The notes: a model not told the origin generated them from the letters alone. Positions 25,218 through 36,266 are shown, counted from the first letter of the stretch. The stretch: DNA of 64,000 bases from Lutibacter oceani (GCF_003384935.1 NZ_QTTQ01000011.1:248001-312000); one strand, 5' to 3'. Numbers and translations: made by a program.

Positions 25218-25907
25218 TTATACTGAACTTTTCTGCTGAACAACTTCAAACAGTTCTCCTCCTTCACACTTTAATGTTTTACAAGGAAATTTTAAAATAA
25301 GTGCATAATCATGAGTTGCCATTAAAATAGTTTTACCACTGTTGTGAATTTCTTTTAAAACTTTCATAACATCAACTGAGGTTGCAGGATCTAAATTTCC
25401 GGTTGGTTCATCGGCTAAAATTAAATCTGGGTCATTTAACAAAGCCCTGGCAATGGCTATTCTTTGCTGTTCTCCACCAGATAATTGAAAAGGCATTTTA
25501 AAATCTTTAGTTTCCATTCCTACTTTTGCTAAAACTTCCATTATTTTAGTTTTCATTTTAGCTGCATCTTTCCAACCTGTTGCTTTTAAAACAAATTTTA
25601 AATTTTCAAATACATTTCTATCGTTTAACAATTTAAAATCTTGAAAAACAATTCCAAGTTTTCTTCTTAAAAAAGGAATCTCTTTTTCTTTTAATGTATT
25701 TAAATTAAAACCTACAATACTTCCAGTTCCTTTTTCAAGGGTTAAATCGCCATACAACGTTTTCATTAAGCTACTTTTTCCACTTCCAGTTTTACCAATT
25801 AAATACACAAATTCACCTTTATTAATTGTAAGATTTACATGAGATAAAACTAAATTTTCACGCTGAAAAATTTGAGCATTTTGTAGAGAAAGTATCGATT
25901 CTGACAT
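25218..25907 (-). CDS. ftsE: cell-division ABC ATPase FtsE
   Basis: A 229-residue ABC ATPase. Walker A is GKTGSGKSSL (residues 38-47), the signature is LSGGEQQRIAIARAL near 143, Walker B with LILADEPTGNLDP near 160, and the H-loop is MATHDYAL. The FVYLIGKTGSGKSSL and VFQDFKLLNDRNVFENL stretches are typical of FtsE. FtsE works with the membrane partner FtsX to activate wall hydrolases at the septum. No ftsX lies next to it here; in flavobacteria the two genes are often apart. It is the first gene of a two-gene unit with the GT2 enzyme. Confidence 0.88.
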   Translation of the reverse strand: MSESILSLQNAQIFQRENLVLSHVNLTINKGEFVYLIGKTGSGKSSLMKTLYGDLTLEKGTGSIVGFNLNTLKEKEIPFLRRKLGIVFQDFKLLNDRNVFENLKFVLKATGWKDAAKMKTKIMEVLAKVGMETKDFKMPFQLSGGEQQRIAIARALLNDPDLILADEPTGNLDPATSVDVMKVLKEIHNSGKTILMATHDYALILKFPCKTLKCEGGELFEVVQQKSSV

Positions 25908-26124
25908 TTAAAACTGATTTTTAACAAATCTAAATATTTAATTATACAATTTCAACATCTACACAATTAATAATTTTAAAAAAATACAATAATCGTAATT
26001 CAAATTTATTTTTAGGTATAGTTCTTGTGATAACCTTTTGATAAAAATATTAACTATCAAATGCAATTTCAAAAAAATATTGCGTTATTAGATTATAGTT
26101 TTCAACTTTCAATTTTTATTAAAA

Positions 26125-29100
26125 ATGAATTATAAAAAAATTGTATTGCCCTTTGTAGTGTTATTTATATCCTTCACTATTTCAGCACAAAAAACAGCAA
26201 TTTACACCAACCCTTTAAAAGAATACAATCACGCTGTAGCATTGTATCAAAACAAAGCATATGTTGCTGCTCAGCAAAAATTTAACCTCCTAAAAAATGA
26301 TTTTGATAACTCCTCTGAATTAAAAGCAAATTGTGAGTATTATGCTGCTAATTGTGCGGTTCGTTTAGGACAACGAAATGCAGACGATTTAATGCAGCAA
26401 TTTGTAGATAAGTATCCAACAAGTACAAAAAGAAATAGTGCTTTTATTGATGTTGCCGATTATTATTATAAAGTTGGTAAATATTCTTATGCTGCAAAAT
26501 GGTATAAAAAGGTAAATACTACCAATTTAACTATAAAACAAGAAGAGACTTTTAATTTTAAATATGCGTATTCCTTGTTTGCAACTAAAAATTATACTGA
26601 GGCCAAAAACTATTTTTTAAATTTATTAGATTCTCAGGAATATGGAGCACAAGCAAAATATTACTATGGTTTTATTGCTTATAACCAGGATGATTATGCA
26701 ACCGCAGATAAATATTTAGGCGAAGTTGAAGATGATACATCTTTCAAAAAAGATGTTTCTTATTATTTGGCTGATATGAATTTTAAATTAGGGAAATTTG
26801 AAATTGCCATTGAAAAAGGTGAACCTCTCTTGGCAAAATCGAGAGGGCTTGAACATTCTGAAATTTCCAAAATAGTAGGAGAAAGTTATTTTAATCTTCA
26901 GAAATATAAAGAAGCAATACCTCATTTAAAAAATTACAAAGGTAAACGCGGCAAATGGAATAATACCGATTTTTATTTAATTGGATACTCTTATTATAAA
27001 CAAAACGACTTTGAAAATGCCATTAATAATTTCAATAAAATAATTGGTGGAAATAATGCAGTATCACAAAATGCTTATTATCACTTAGCTGAATGTTACT
27101 TAAAATTAGAGAAAAAGCAGGAAGCATTAAATGCATTTAGAAATGCATCACAAATGAAGTTTGAGCCAGAAATTCAGAAAGATGCTTGGCTTAATTATGC
27201 TAAATTGAGTTACGAAATTGGAAATCCTTATAAAAGTGTTCCTGATGTTTTACAAGAATATATGGAACTGTATCCAAATTCAACCCATAAAGAAGAAATC
27301 AACAATTTAATAATTAGTGCTTACATAACTTCCAAAGATTATAAAGGCGCGCTTGAATTTTTAAAAAATAAAAAAAGTGCAAAAGAGCGTGCTTTATTTC
27401 AAAAAGTGGCTTTTTATAGAGGTTCTGAACTTTTTTCTGAAGGAAATTACGATTTAGCAAAAGAAAATTTTGAAAGCTCTTTAAGCATTCCTTTAGACCA
27501 GACATTTACTGCAAAAGCAACTTTTTGGAAAGGTGAATCTAATTACAGGTTAAACAATTTTATTGATGCTTTGGCCGATTTTGAAAATTTTGCCACAAAT
27601 TATGAAGCTCCAAAAACTTCCGAGTTTGAACATATTAATTACAATATGGCCTATGCATTATTTAAACAAAAAGAATATACACAAGCCATTTCCGAATTTA
27701 ATAAATACATTAGTAAAAATACTGATGATACCGTTAGAAGAAACGATAGTTATTTAAGAATTGCTGATGGATATTTTGTAAACAGTAATTATGCAAGCGC
27801 TATAAGTTATTACAACAAAGCCATTGAAACTAATGGTATTGATGGTGATTATGCCCAGTTTCAAAAAGCAATTTGCTATGGATTAACTGGTAACGAAAAT
27901 CTTAAAATTAATGAACTAAATTCATTTTTAAACAAATATTTACGATCAACTTATAGAGATGATGCATTTTATGTGTTGGGAAATTCTTACATAAAAAAAG
28001 GAGAAAATCAATTAGCTATTGAGAATTTTGACAAGCTGATTTCTACTTATAAAAGAAGTCCTTTAGTTTCAAAAGCCTTACTTAAAAAAGGTTTAATATA
28101 TTACAATACAGATAAAAATGAACAAGCTTTAAAAACTTACAAAAATGTTGTAAGCAGATTTCCTAATACAGCTGAATCCAGACAAGCGGTTAAAGATGCA
28201 CGTCAAATTTATGTTGATTTAGGAAGAGTTGATGAATATGCAAATTGGGTAAAAGGTGTTGATTTTGTAAATATTTCTGATGCAGATTTAGATAATGATA
28301 TGTACGAATCTGCTGAAAAACAATATTTGCAAAACAATCACAATAAATCCATTTCAAGTTTTAAAAAGTACTTGCAAAATTTCCCAAGAGGCTTACATGC
28401 ATTACAAGCTAATTTTTATTTAGCACAATCGTTGTTTTCAGAAAAAAAACATCAGGAAACTATTCCATATTATAATTTTGTGATAGAACAGCAACAAAAT
28501 GAATTTACTGAAAGTGCACTTTCAAGATTAGCGTTAGTTTATTTAGAAAACAATAACTGGCAAAGCGCTATTCCTGTTTTAGAACGTCTAGAAAATGAAG
28601 CCGATTTACCTCAAAATATAACTTTTGCACAATCAAATTTAATGAAAGGTTATTATGAAAATAAAAATTATAGCAAAGCAGTTAACTATGCAGAAATGGT
28701 GTTGAGAAATTCTAAATTAGAAAATCGTGTAAAATCTGATGCACATATAATTATTGCGCGTTCTGCAATTAAAACCAACGATGAAGATAAAGCAAGAAGC
28801 GCATATAAGGAAGTTGAAAAAATTGCTTCTGGAGAATTAAAAGCTGAAGCTTTGTATTACGATGCATATTTTGAAAACAAAGATGGCAGCAACAGAGTTT
28901 CTAATCAAATTGTTCAAAAAATTGCTTCAGACTATTCCGCTTATAAATATTGGGCAGCAAAAGGTTTAATTTTAATGGCAAATAACTATTACGAACTAGA
29001 TGATGCATACCAAGCAACCTATATTTTAGAAAGTGTAATTAAAAACTTTGCTCAATTTGATGATGTGACTGCAGAAGCTACTACAGCATTAAATAAAATA

Positions 29101-29142
29101 AAAACCGAAGAAGCAAAAACAAACGAATCCATAAAAAATTAA
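26125..29142 (+). CDS. exported tetratricopeptide-repeat protein
   Basis: A 1005-residue protein with a signal peptide (MNYKKIVLPFVVLFISFTISAQ). At least a dozen TPR/Sel1-like helical repeats run over the whole length, for example YNHAVALYQNKAYVAAQQKF, AINNFNKIIGGNNAVSQNAY and AIENFDKLISTYKRSPLVSK. No enzyme motif is present. Such proteins act as scaffolds in the periplasm or at the outer membrane. The gene for an outer-membrane barrel begins within 70 bases on the same strand. Pairing of a large TPR protein with that barrel recurs in flavobacteria, so the two may form one complex (inference). Confidence 0.85.
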   Translation: MNYKKIVLPFVVLFISFTISAQKTAIYTNPLKEYNHAVALYQNKAYVAAQQKFNLLKNDFDNSSELKANCEYYAANCAVRLGQRNADDLMQQFVDKYPTSTKRNSAFIDVADYYYKVGKYSYAAKWYKKVNTTNLTIKQEETFNFKYAYSLFATKNYTEAKNYFLNLLDSQEYGAQAKYYYGFIAYNQDDYATADKYLGEVEDDTSFKKDVSYYLADMNFKLGKFEIAIEKGEPLLAKSRGLEHSEISKIVGESYFNLQKYKEAIPHLKNYKGKRGKWNNTDFYLIGYSYYKQNDFENAINNFNKIIGGNNAVSQNAYYHLAECYLKLEKKQEALNAFRNASQMKFEPEIQKDAWLNYAKLSYEIGNPYKSVPDVLQEYMELYPNSTHKEEINNLIISAYITSKDYKGALEFLKNKKSAKERALFQKVAFYRGSELFSEGNYDLAKENFESSLSIPLDQTFTAKATFWKGESNYRLNNFIDALADFENFATNYEAPKTSEFEHINYNMAYALFKQKEYTQAISEFNKYISKNTDDTVRRNDSYLRIADGYFVNSNYASAISYYNKAIETNGIDGDYAQFQKAICYGLTGNENLKINELNSFLNKYLRSTYRDDAFYVLGNSYIKKGENQLAIENFDKLISTYKRSPLVSKALLKKGLIYYNTDKNEQALKTYKNVVSRFPNTAESRQAVKDARQIYVDLGRVDEYANWVKGVDFVNISDADLDNDMYESAEKQYLQNNHNKSISSFKKYLQNFPRGLHALQANFYLAQSLFSEKKHQETIPYYNFVIEQQQNEFTESALSRLALVYLENNNWQSAIPVLERLENEADLPQNITFAQSNLMKGYYENKNYSKAVNYAEMVLRNSKLENRVKSDAHIIIARSAIKTNDEDKARSAYKEVEKIASGELKAEALYYDAYFENKDGSNRVSNQIVQKIASDYSAYKYWAAKGLILMANNYYELDDAYQATYILESVIKNFAQFDDVTAEATTALNKIKTEEAKTNESIKN

Positions 29143-29209
29143 AATGATGACAAGTTTATTAAATACAACTTTCAAACTTTGTAAACTTTCAACTTTTAAA
29201 CTGAAACCT

Positions 29210-30940
29210 ATGCGAAAGCTCCTTATAACTTCAATATTAATTTTAGCAGCCTGCGTTTCTTATTCACAAGAAACTAAAACAGATACTTTAAAAACAGAGG
29301 AAATTTTGGTTGTAAAACCATACACTCCAACAATTTCAGATGCTTTTAAAGTAAAGTCCAATCCACTTACAGATACTGTTACAACAATTCAAAAAGAAAA
29401 AGTTAATTATAGTATTTTTTCAATTCCAGTTGCTTCTACCTTTACTCCTTCAAAAGGAAAAGCCAAAGGCGTTGTAAAAGAACCAAAAGAACGTTTGTTC
29501 GAAAATTACATCTCAGCTGGTTTTGGAAATTTTACAAGTCCGTTGTTTGAAGCTTATTTACATACTGGAGATGCTAGATATAGTGATTTAGGCATTTTTA
29601 TAAATCACCATTCTTCTGAAGGTGGAATTAAAGATTTATTGTTGAATGATAACTTTGCAGATACCAAAATTGATGGTTATTATAAGCAATTTGACAAATA
29701 TTATAATTGGCAGATAAATGCTGGTGTTCAGCGTAAATTATACAATTATTACGGTTTACCATCTGATGTTCTTTTTGATGATGCTGTAATTAACTCAATG
29801 GATGAAAAACAAATTTATAAAAACATATATGTTGGCGGAAAAGTTAGTTTTGAAGATTCGTTTTTTCAAGGTGCTACTGCTGAATTAATTAATTTTTCAG
29901 ACAATTATAACAGTAATGAATTTAGGCTTACAGTGAAGCCAAAATTAGAATTTCCTATTTCAACCGAATTAATAAATGGTGAGTTTTTAATTGATCTTAT
30001 TAACGGAAAATTTAAACAAAATTACAATACAACTGATGATATTAAATATAGCTTCTTAAATTTAGGTTTCAACCCAAATTTTGAAGTATTACGTGAAAAT
30101 TTAACTGTTAATTTAGGTGCTAAATTGTATTATTCAAGTGATCTTGAAAATAAAACCAATACATTTTATGCATATCCAAATGTAACAGCATCACTAAAAT
30201 TAGTAGATGAAGTTTTTATATTAGTTGCTGGTGCTACAGGAGATTTAGTACAAAACAACTATAGAAATTTCTCAAATGAAAACCCTTATATTTCACCAAC
30301 TTTAAATATGCTGCAAACAGATAAGCAATACAAAGCATTTGTAGGTGCTAAAGGAAAGTTAGCTTCAAATATTGGCTATAATTTTATGGTTAGCCATACC
30401 AATGAAAAAAATAAACCACTTTTTGTTCAAAATCAAACTAAAACAGATGGTACTATTAACGTTGCAAATGCGTATGAAGCAGGAAATTCATTTGGTGTAA
30501 TTTACGATTCTATTAAAACACTCGGTTTTTTTGGAGAACTAACTATAAATGCTTCTAAGGAATTTAATTTTGGAGGAACAATAAATTATGCAAATTATAC
30601 TACTGAAACTGAATTAGAAGCTTGGAATTTACCAGACATAACAGCTACCATTTCTGCTGACTACCAAAATAAAAGTTGGTTTGCAGGAGCAAAATTATTT
30701 TATAACGGGCAAACAAAAGACTTTGTAATTCCTTATGGACAACCTTCAACTGCCGGAATTATTATAGAAAATGATTCTTATATGGATTTAAACCTAAATG
30801 GTGGTTATATTTTTTCAGACAGGTTAACAGCTTTTGCTAAAGTGAACAACGCGTTGGGTAAAAAATACCAGTCTTTTGTAAATTATCAAGTGCAAACACT
30901 ACAAATTTTAGCAGGTATCACTTATAAATTTGATTTATAA
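29210..30940 (+). CDS. TonB-dependent-receptor-like outer-membrane beta-barrel protein
   Basis: About 576 residues from MRKLLITSILILAACVSYSQ, a clear signal peptide. An ATG at 29144 is open but adds 22 residues without signal character. After a short linker (VKPYTPTISDAFKV) the protein is a run of amphipathic strands with alternating aromatic residues, ending VQTLQILAGITYKFDL, the typical barrel-closing strand. It lacks a clear plug domain, so it resembles a porin or a degenerate TonB receptor. It follows the TPR gene closely and is probably co-transcribed. Confidence 0.78.
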   Translation: MRKLLITSILILAACVSYSQETKTDTLKTEEILVVKPYTPTISDAFKVKSNPLTDTVTTIQKEKVNYSIFSIPVASTFTPSKGKAKGVVKEPKERLFENYISAGFGNFTSPLFEAYLHTGDARYSDLGIFINHHSSEGGIKDLLLNDNFADTKIDGYYKQFDKYYNWQINAGVQRKLYNYYGLPSDVLFDDAVINSMDEKQIYKNIYVGGKVSFEDSFFQGATAELINFSDNYNSNEFRLTVKPKLEFPISTELINGEFLIDLINGKFKQNYNTTDDIKYSFLNLGFNPNFEVLRENLTVNLGAKLYYSSDLENKTNTFYAYPNVTASLKLVDEVFILVAGATGDLVQNNYRNFSNENPYISPTLNMLQTDKQYKAFVGAKGKLASNIGYNFMVSHTNEKNKPLFVQNQTKTDGTINVANAYEAGNSFGVIYDSIKTLGFFGELTINASKEFNFGGTINYANYTTETELEAWNLPDITATISADYQNKSWFAGAKLFYNGQTKDFVIPYGQPSTAGIIIENDSYMDLNLNGGYIFSDRLTAFAKVNNALGKKYQSFVNYQVQTLQILAGITYKFDL

Positions 30941-31000
30941 AACGAGTTTATTTTTATCAACTATTTTATGTAGTTTTAGCAATCTAAAATCTACATACTC

Positions 31001-32404
31001 ATGAGAAACATTTTTCTTGCACTTAGTTTTCTAATTGTAATTTCATCTTGTAATAAAGTAAAACCTGCAAAACAACTAGCGCAAACGGTTAACAAGGCTG
31101 ATTCAATAACGATAAAAAAAATATTTAATAGTGCCTTAACTAATGGGAAAAGTTACCAATGGTTAGACGCTTTATCAAATGATATTGGAGGAAGACTTTC
31201 AGGTTCACCAGAAGCTCAAAAAGCTGTAGAATGGGGTGAAAATTTAATGACTGAATTAAATTTTAACAAGGTATGGTTACAACCAGTTATGGTACCACAT
31301 TGGGTGAGAGGAGAAAAAGAAGAAGCTTTTTTTACAAGTAGTAATGAAAAATTTAATGTTCCTATTTGTGCACTAGGTGGATCTGTTGCAACTCAAAAAG
31401 ATGGTGTTTTAGGTGAAGTTATTGAAGTTCAAAGTTTGGAAGAAGCGGAACAGTTAGGTGAAAAATTGAGAGGAAAAATAGTTTTTTTTAACCGTCCATT
31501 TGATGATGCATTATTACTTACTTTTAAAGCTTATGGAGGTTGTGTTGACCAAAGAGGTGGCGGTGCAAAAGTAGTTGGTAAATTTGGTGCGCTTGGAGCA
31601 ATTGTACGTTCTATGACACATAGTATTGATGATTTTCCACATACTGGAGCAATGAGTTATGGTGATTTAGAAGAAAATCAAAAAATCCCAACTGCTGCAA
31701 TTAGCACTAAAGCAGCAAATTTATTAAGTGAAAAATTAAAAGAAAATCCTTCTTTAAAATTTTATTTTAAACAAAGTTGTAAAACACTTCCTGATGCTCC
31801 TTCATTTAATGTAATTGGAGAAATTACTGGGAGTGAATTTCCAGATAAATATATTACCGTTGGCGGACATCTAGATTCTTGGGACTTGGGTGATGGTGCA
31901 CACGATGATGGTACAGGAATTGTACAATCTATTGAAGTTTTACGCCTTTTAAAATTAAACAATATTCAGCCAAAACATACCATTCGTGTGGTATTATTTA
32001 TGAACGAAGAAAACGGGTTACGCGGTGGAAAAAAATATGCTGAAGAGGCTAAAAATAATAATGAAAATCATATTGCTGCCTTAGAGTCTGATTCTGGCGG
32101 TTTCACTCCAAGAGGTTTCTCATTTGATATAAACTCTGAAAACTACGATTTATTTATGAGTTGGAAACCTTTATTAGCACCTTACGGATTACACGATTTT
32201 GATAAAGGACATAGCGGTGCAGATATTGGCCCTTTAAAAAATGAAACCATTTCTCTATTTGGTTACAGACCAGATTCTCAACGTTATTTTGATTATCACC
32301 ATGCTTCAACAGATACTTTTGATAAAGTTAACAAACGAGAACTTGAATTAGGTGCAGCTTCAATGACTTCACTAGTATATTTATTAGATAATTATTTAAA
32401 TTAA
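31001..32404 (+). CDS. M28-family zinc aminopeptidase lipoprotein
   Basis: A 467-residue protein with a lipoprotein signal (IVISSC, Cys 17). Residues about 110-230 form a PA-type insert (LRGKIVFFNRPFDD, GALGAIVRSMTH). The M28 zinc ligands are visible as GGHLDSWDLGDGAHDDGTG, then FMNEENGLRGG (catalytic Glu and ligand), ALESDSGG and DYHHASTDTFDKV. It cleaves N-terminal amino acids from peptides at the cell envelope. Fifteen bases separate it from the amidohydrolase gene, so they likely form an operon for peptide or amide scavenging. Confidence 0.9.
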   Translation: MRNIFLALSFLIVISSCNKVKPAKQLAQTVNKADSITIKKIFNSALTNGKSYQWLDALSNDIGGRLSGSPEAQKAVEWGENLMTELNFNKVWLQPVMVPHWVRGEKEEAFFTSSNEKFNVPICALGGSVATQKDGVLGEVIEVQSLEEAEQLGEKLRGKIVFFNRPFDDALLLTFKAYGGCVDQRGGGAKVVGKFGALGAIVRSMTHSIDDFPHTGAMSYGDLEENQKIPTAAISTKAANLLSEKLKENPSLKFYFKQSCKTLPDAPSFNVIGEITGSEFPDKYITVGGHLDSWDLGDGAHDDGTGIVQSIEVLRLLKLNNIQPKHTIRVVLFMNEENGLRGGKKYAEEAKNNNENHIAALESDSGGFTPRGFSFDINSENYDLFMSWKPLLAPYGLHDFDKGHSGADIGPLKNETISLFGYRPDSQRYFDYHHASTDTFDKVNKRELELGAASMTSLVYLLDNYLN

Positions 32405-32419
32405 TTTTAAAACTAAAAA

Positions 32420-34036
32420 ATGAAAAATTTATCCATTTTAATTTTAGCTGTAATTACATTTTCTTGTGATAAAAAAGAAGAAGTAGATAGTGTTATTATT
32501 AATGCTAACGTTTATACTGTAAATACTAATTTCGAAAAAGCTGAAGCTTTTGCTATTAAAAATGGTAAAATTATTGATGTTGGAACTACTTTAGAAATTC
32601 AAGAGAAATATGCCCCAACTTTTATAAATGATGCAAAGGGAAAAACAATTGTTCCAGGTTTTATAGATGCGCATTGCCATTTTCTTGGTTTAGGTTTGCA
32701 ACAACAAAAAGTAGATTTAACAGGAACAAAGAGCTTTAAAGAAGTTATCTATAAAATTTCTCAATTTCAAAATAAAAATAAAGTACCCTACATAACTGGA
32801 GGTGGTTGGGATCAAAATGATTGGGAAGTGAAAGAATTTCCAACAAAAGAAGAATTAGACAAAGTATTTCCAAAAACTCCAGTTGTAATAACAAGAATTG
32901 ATGGCCATGCTTTATTAGCCAATCAAACTGCTATAGATTTGGCAGGAGTTACTGTAAATACCATAGCTGAAGGTGGCTACATTTTAAAAAAGGATGGAAA
33001 ATTAACTGGTATTTTTATTGATGGGCCCATGGGTTTAATTAATGCACAAATTCCAAAACCATCTATAAATGAAATAACACAAGCTTTAAAAAATGCTGAA
33101 AAAATGTGTTTCGAATTAGGCTTAACCACAGTTGATGATGCAGGACTTTCAAAAGAAGTAATTGAATTGATTGATACCTTACAAAAAACTGGAGCGCTTA
33201 AAATGAGAATTTATGCAATGGTTTCTGTAAGTGATAAAAACATTGATTATTACACACAAAAAGGAATTATTAAAACTGATCGTTTAAATGTACGTTCATT
33301 TAAAGTATATGCTGATGGTGCTTTAGGCTCAAGAGGTGCAGCGATGAAAGAATCATATAGCGATCAACACAACCATTTTGGAGCACTGGTAACACCATTG
33401 AAAGATTTAAAACGTTATGCTGAAAAAATTGCAGCTTCAGATTATCAAATGAATACACATGCTATTGGAGATTCAGCAAATTACGTAATGTTAAAAACTT
33501 ATAAAGATGTTTTAAAAGATCAAAAAGACAGGCGTTGGAGAATTGAACACGCACAAGTTATTGATAAAGAAGATTTTAATTATTTTGATAATATTTTACC
33601 TTCTGTGCAACCTACACATGCAACATCTGATATGTATTGGGCTGAGGACAGAGTTGGAGCTGAGCGCATAAAAGGAGCCTATGCTTTTAAAGATTTATTA
33701 AATAAATACGGAAAAATAGCACTAGGAACCGATTTTCCTGTCGAAAAAGTGAGTCCTTTTTTAACTTTTTATGCTGCCGTGGTTCGTAAAGATTTAAATA
33801 ATTATCCTGAAAATGGTTTTCAAATGGAAAATGCATTAACCCGAGAAGAAACCTTAAAAGGAATGACTATTTGGGCTGCATATTCAAACTTTGAAGAACA
33901 TGAAAAAGGAAGTATTGAAGTAGGTAAAATGGCCGATTTTATAATACTTGACAAAAACATTATGGAAGTTGAAGCTTCTGAAATACCTTCAATAAAAGTT
34001 GAGGAAACTTATATAGGTGGTGAAAAAGTGAAATAA
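32420..34036 (+). CDS. YtcJ-like amidohydrolase lipoprotein
   Basis: A 538-residue amidohydrolase-superfamily enzyme with a lipoprotein signal (VITFSC, Cys 16). It has the metal HxH motif (GFIDAHCHFLGLG), GGGWDQNDW, DGHALLANQTA, KVYADGALGSRGAAM, the IEHAQVI histidine, and the terminal LGTDFPVEKVSPF and GKMADFIILDKN of the YtcJ group. These hydrolyse amide bonds; the substrate is unknown. It follows the M28 peptidase in the same unit and ends 1 base before the convergent FUSC gene. Confidence 0.88.
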   Translation: MKNLSILILAVITFSCDKKEEVDSVIINANVYTVNTNFEKAEAFAIKNGKIIDVGTTLEIQEKYAPTFINDAKGKTIVPGFIDAHCHFLGLGLQQQKVDLTGTKSFKEVIYKISQFQNKNKVPYITGGGWDQNDWEVKEFPTKEELDKVFPKTPVVITRIDGHALLANQTAIDLAGVTVNTIAEGGYILKKDGKLTGIFIDGPMGLINAQIPKPSINEITQALKNAEKMCFELGLTTVDDAGLSKEVIELIDTLQKTGALKMRIYAMVSVSDKNIDYYTQKGIIKTDRLNVRSFKVYADGALGSRGAAMKESYSDQHNHFGALVTPLKDLKRYAEKIAASDYQMNTHAIGDSANYVMLKTYKDVLKDQKDRRWRIEHAQVIDKEDFNYFDNILPSVQPTHATSDMYWAEDRVGAERIKGAYAFKDLLNKYGKIALGTDFPVEKVSPFLTFYAAVVRKDLNNYPENGFQMENALTREETLKGMTIWAAYSNFEEHEKGSIEVGKMADFIILDKNIMEVEASEIPSIKVEETYIGGEKVK

Positions 34037-34037
34037 A

Positions 34038-36266
34038 TTAAGTATTAGATTTATATTGCTTAACAACATTAATTAGTTTCTCAGATAAGTTAAATAACCA
34101 TTTAACTTGTTCTGAAACTAATTGTGTTTCTTTTAGCTTATCACCCATTTCAATAGTTATTTCTATACCTTCTTCTATCTCTTTATCTCGTTGATTAGAA
34201 AGGTTTTCAAAATATGAATCATATAATTTTTGAGCTTTATCAACTTCTGAATGTTCTAACTCTTTTATACTTGCACTATCATTCAGAATTTCAATTGCTA
34301 ATTTTAAATTAGATATAATATGAGCAACAATAATTTCAAATTGAAAAGGAACGGCCACAGTTTTATTATTTCTAATAAACATTCCCAAAGAAGTTAACGA
34401 CGACAAAAAGGTATTGTTTATGGTTATAATTTCATAAATATGTGTAAAATCCTTTTGTTTAGATTTTGGATCCTGGTTCATTCTTTGAAACGCTGCATTT
34501 AAATTTCCAATAGCTAAAAAAGCTTCTTTTCTAGATAATTTATAAACTGTTGGCACTTCTCCTTTTTTATGATAGTAAGCATCAATTTGTTTCAAAAAAT
34601 TACAATTAGATTGTATTACTTCTATAAAATATTCTTGAATATTTTGAAATTGCCACGCTGGCCATAAAAAATAATTTGCACCAAATGCCAATGTTGCACC
34701 AATTAATGTATCAATAACTCTAAATTTAATTACCGAAAGAATATTAGGTTCTACAATTGCATACACAAAAACAACATTTAAGGTAATAAATATTGCCGCA
34801 TTTCTATAATTAGATTGAATTATTGAAAAAGCTATTGGTAAAGAAATTATTGCAATAATACCATATATTAAAGTGCTTTGGGTCATTAAAATTATTAATG
34901 TAGCAATTGATGCTCCAATTAAGGTTCCAACAACTCTTTGTATTGTACGATCTTTAGTTAAGCCATAACTTGGGCGCATTATTACTATAACTGTTAATAA
35001 AATCCAATATGGATTTTGCATAGAAAAAATGTTACCAATTAAAAACCCTATAACAACAATTAGAGCTAAACGAAGTGAATGCTTGAAAATTGGCGACTTA
35101 AAACTAAAATTTTCAATTAATTTTTTAAAATCATAATCCTGTGGAGTAATAAATCTGTTAGCATCTTTAATGTCTAAAATTTTATTATTTGAAATATAGT
35201 TTCCTAAAACCCGCTCTAATCCAACAATATTTTGAACCTGCTTTTCTTGATAATTATTTAAGTTTAAAAGCATTAAAGTACCCACTCTAGATTTTGGTAA
35301 ACCTACTAAAATTCTATAATAATCTATATTTCTGGTTGTTTCCTTTAATAGCTCATCAATTTTAGGATTCGGTTTTAATATTGCTTCTTTTCGTATCACT
35401 TTTGAAATGTGATCCAGTTGGTTAGCGATTTCAAAAGTCAGATTTTTAAAAACCGCTATTTTTTCTTGATGTTTGTCAAAAACTTCATCAAATTTTTTAT
35501 AATTCACAGGGTTTGCAACTGCCAATTCTAAAATTTCCATTAGTTCTGAAAACACGAGTTGTTGTCTTCTTGTTCTGTTTGATAAAACTGTATTTGCACT
35601 GTTATTTAAAATAATTTCCCTTAAATTTTCGTGTTTATCATTTATTTCAGCTTGTAATTCAAACATTTTATGATATAAAGCATCACGTTTTGTTTTACAA
35701 ATCAACAATTCTCCTCGCACTCTTAAAAAATCGGCTGTTTTTTCTATTACTTCAACAAATAATTCATCCGTCTGAATTTTAGGAAATAATAATGAAGCAG
35801 ACATCGATAAAATTAAATACCAAAAGCCTCCTAATGCAATTAATAAAGAATGTTCCCATAAACTTATTGAAGTACTGTTATAAGCAAAACTTAACACTAT
35901 TGCTAACAGTCCTGAAAATGAAATAAGCGATGCTCTAAACCCGAAAACTGAAAGGTAAGAAACTAAAAAAACAATTATACCTAATAATAAAACAAGTACC
36001 CAACCAATTTCTGAAATAGCACCAAATAAAAAGGTTAAACTAAAAGATAAAATTATCGCTGCTAATAAGCCAAAAAATTTATGTTTTAAACTTCCGGGAA
36101 CATCTGTTGGTGAACAAAACAATACACCTAAAGCCACACTAAACCCTACTGAAATATCATTCAGCAAAAAATTGCCAATTAAAATAGGAGTTATCATTGC
36201 AAAAGCTAAAACAAAAGCTTTTAAAAAATTAAAACTTATTATAAATCTGCTTATTTTTTCTAACAT
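34038..36266 (-). CDS. FUSC-family (YccS/YhfK-like) inner membrane protein
   Basis: A 742-residue protein with two hydrophobic blocks of about five to six helices each (residues about 10-160 and 390-530) separated and followed by soluble helical regions. The second block starts at LRLALIVVIGFLIGNIF and contains the FUSC-type PYWILLTVIVIMRPSYGLTK and RVVGTLIGASIATL motifs. This matches the fusaric-acid-resistance-like superfamily, thought to export aromatic acids or similar compounds; no substrate can be named here. A -7 box TAAATTTG lies at 36291-36284. Confidence 0.88.
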   Translation of the reverse strand: MLEKISRFIISFNFLKAFVLAFAMITPILIGNFLLNDISVGFSVALGVLFCSPTDVPGSLKHKFFGLLAAIILSFSLTFLFGAISEIGWVLVLLLGIIVFLVSYLSVFGFRASLISFSGLLAIVLSFAYNSTSISLWEHSLLIALGGFWYLILSMSASLLFPKIQTDELFVEVIEKTADFLRVRGELLICKTKRDALYHKMFELQAEINDKHENLREIILNNSANTVLSNRTRRQQLVFSELMEILELAVANPVNYKKFDEVFDKHQEKIAVFKNLTFEIANQLDHISKVIRKEAILKPNPKIDELLKETTRNIDYYRILVGLPKSRVGTLMLLNLNNYQEKQVQNIVGLERVLGNYISNNKILDIKDANRFITPQDYDFKKLIENFSFKSPIFKHSLRLALIVVIGFLIGNIFSMQNPYWILLTVIVIMRPSYGLTKDRTIQRVVGTLIGASIATLIILMTQSTLIYGIIAIISLPIAFSIIQSNYRNAAIFITLNVVFVYAIVEPNILSVIKFRVIDTLIGATLAFGANYFLWPAWQFQNIQEYFIEVIQSNCNFLKQIDAYYHKKGEVPTVYKLSRKEAFLAIGNLNAAFQRMNQDPKSKQKDFTHIYEIITINNTFLSSLTSLGMFIRNNKTVAVPFQFEIIVAHIISNLKLAIEILNDSASIKELEHSEVDKAQKLYDSYFENLSNQRDKEIEEGIEITIEMGDKLKETQLVSEQVKWLFNLSEKLINVVKQYKSNT

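Noticed and set aside
25908-26124. Gap between ftsE and the TPR gene as a regulatory RNA
   Set aside because: No stable hairpin or clear promoter pair could be seen.
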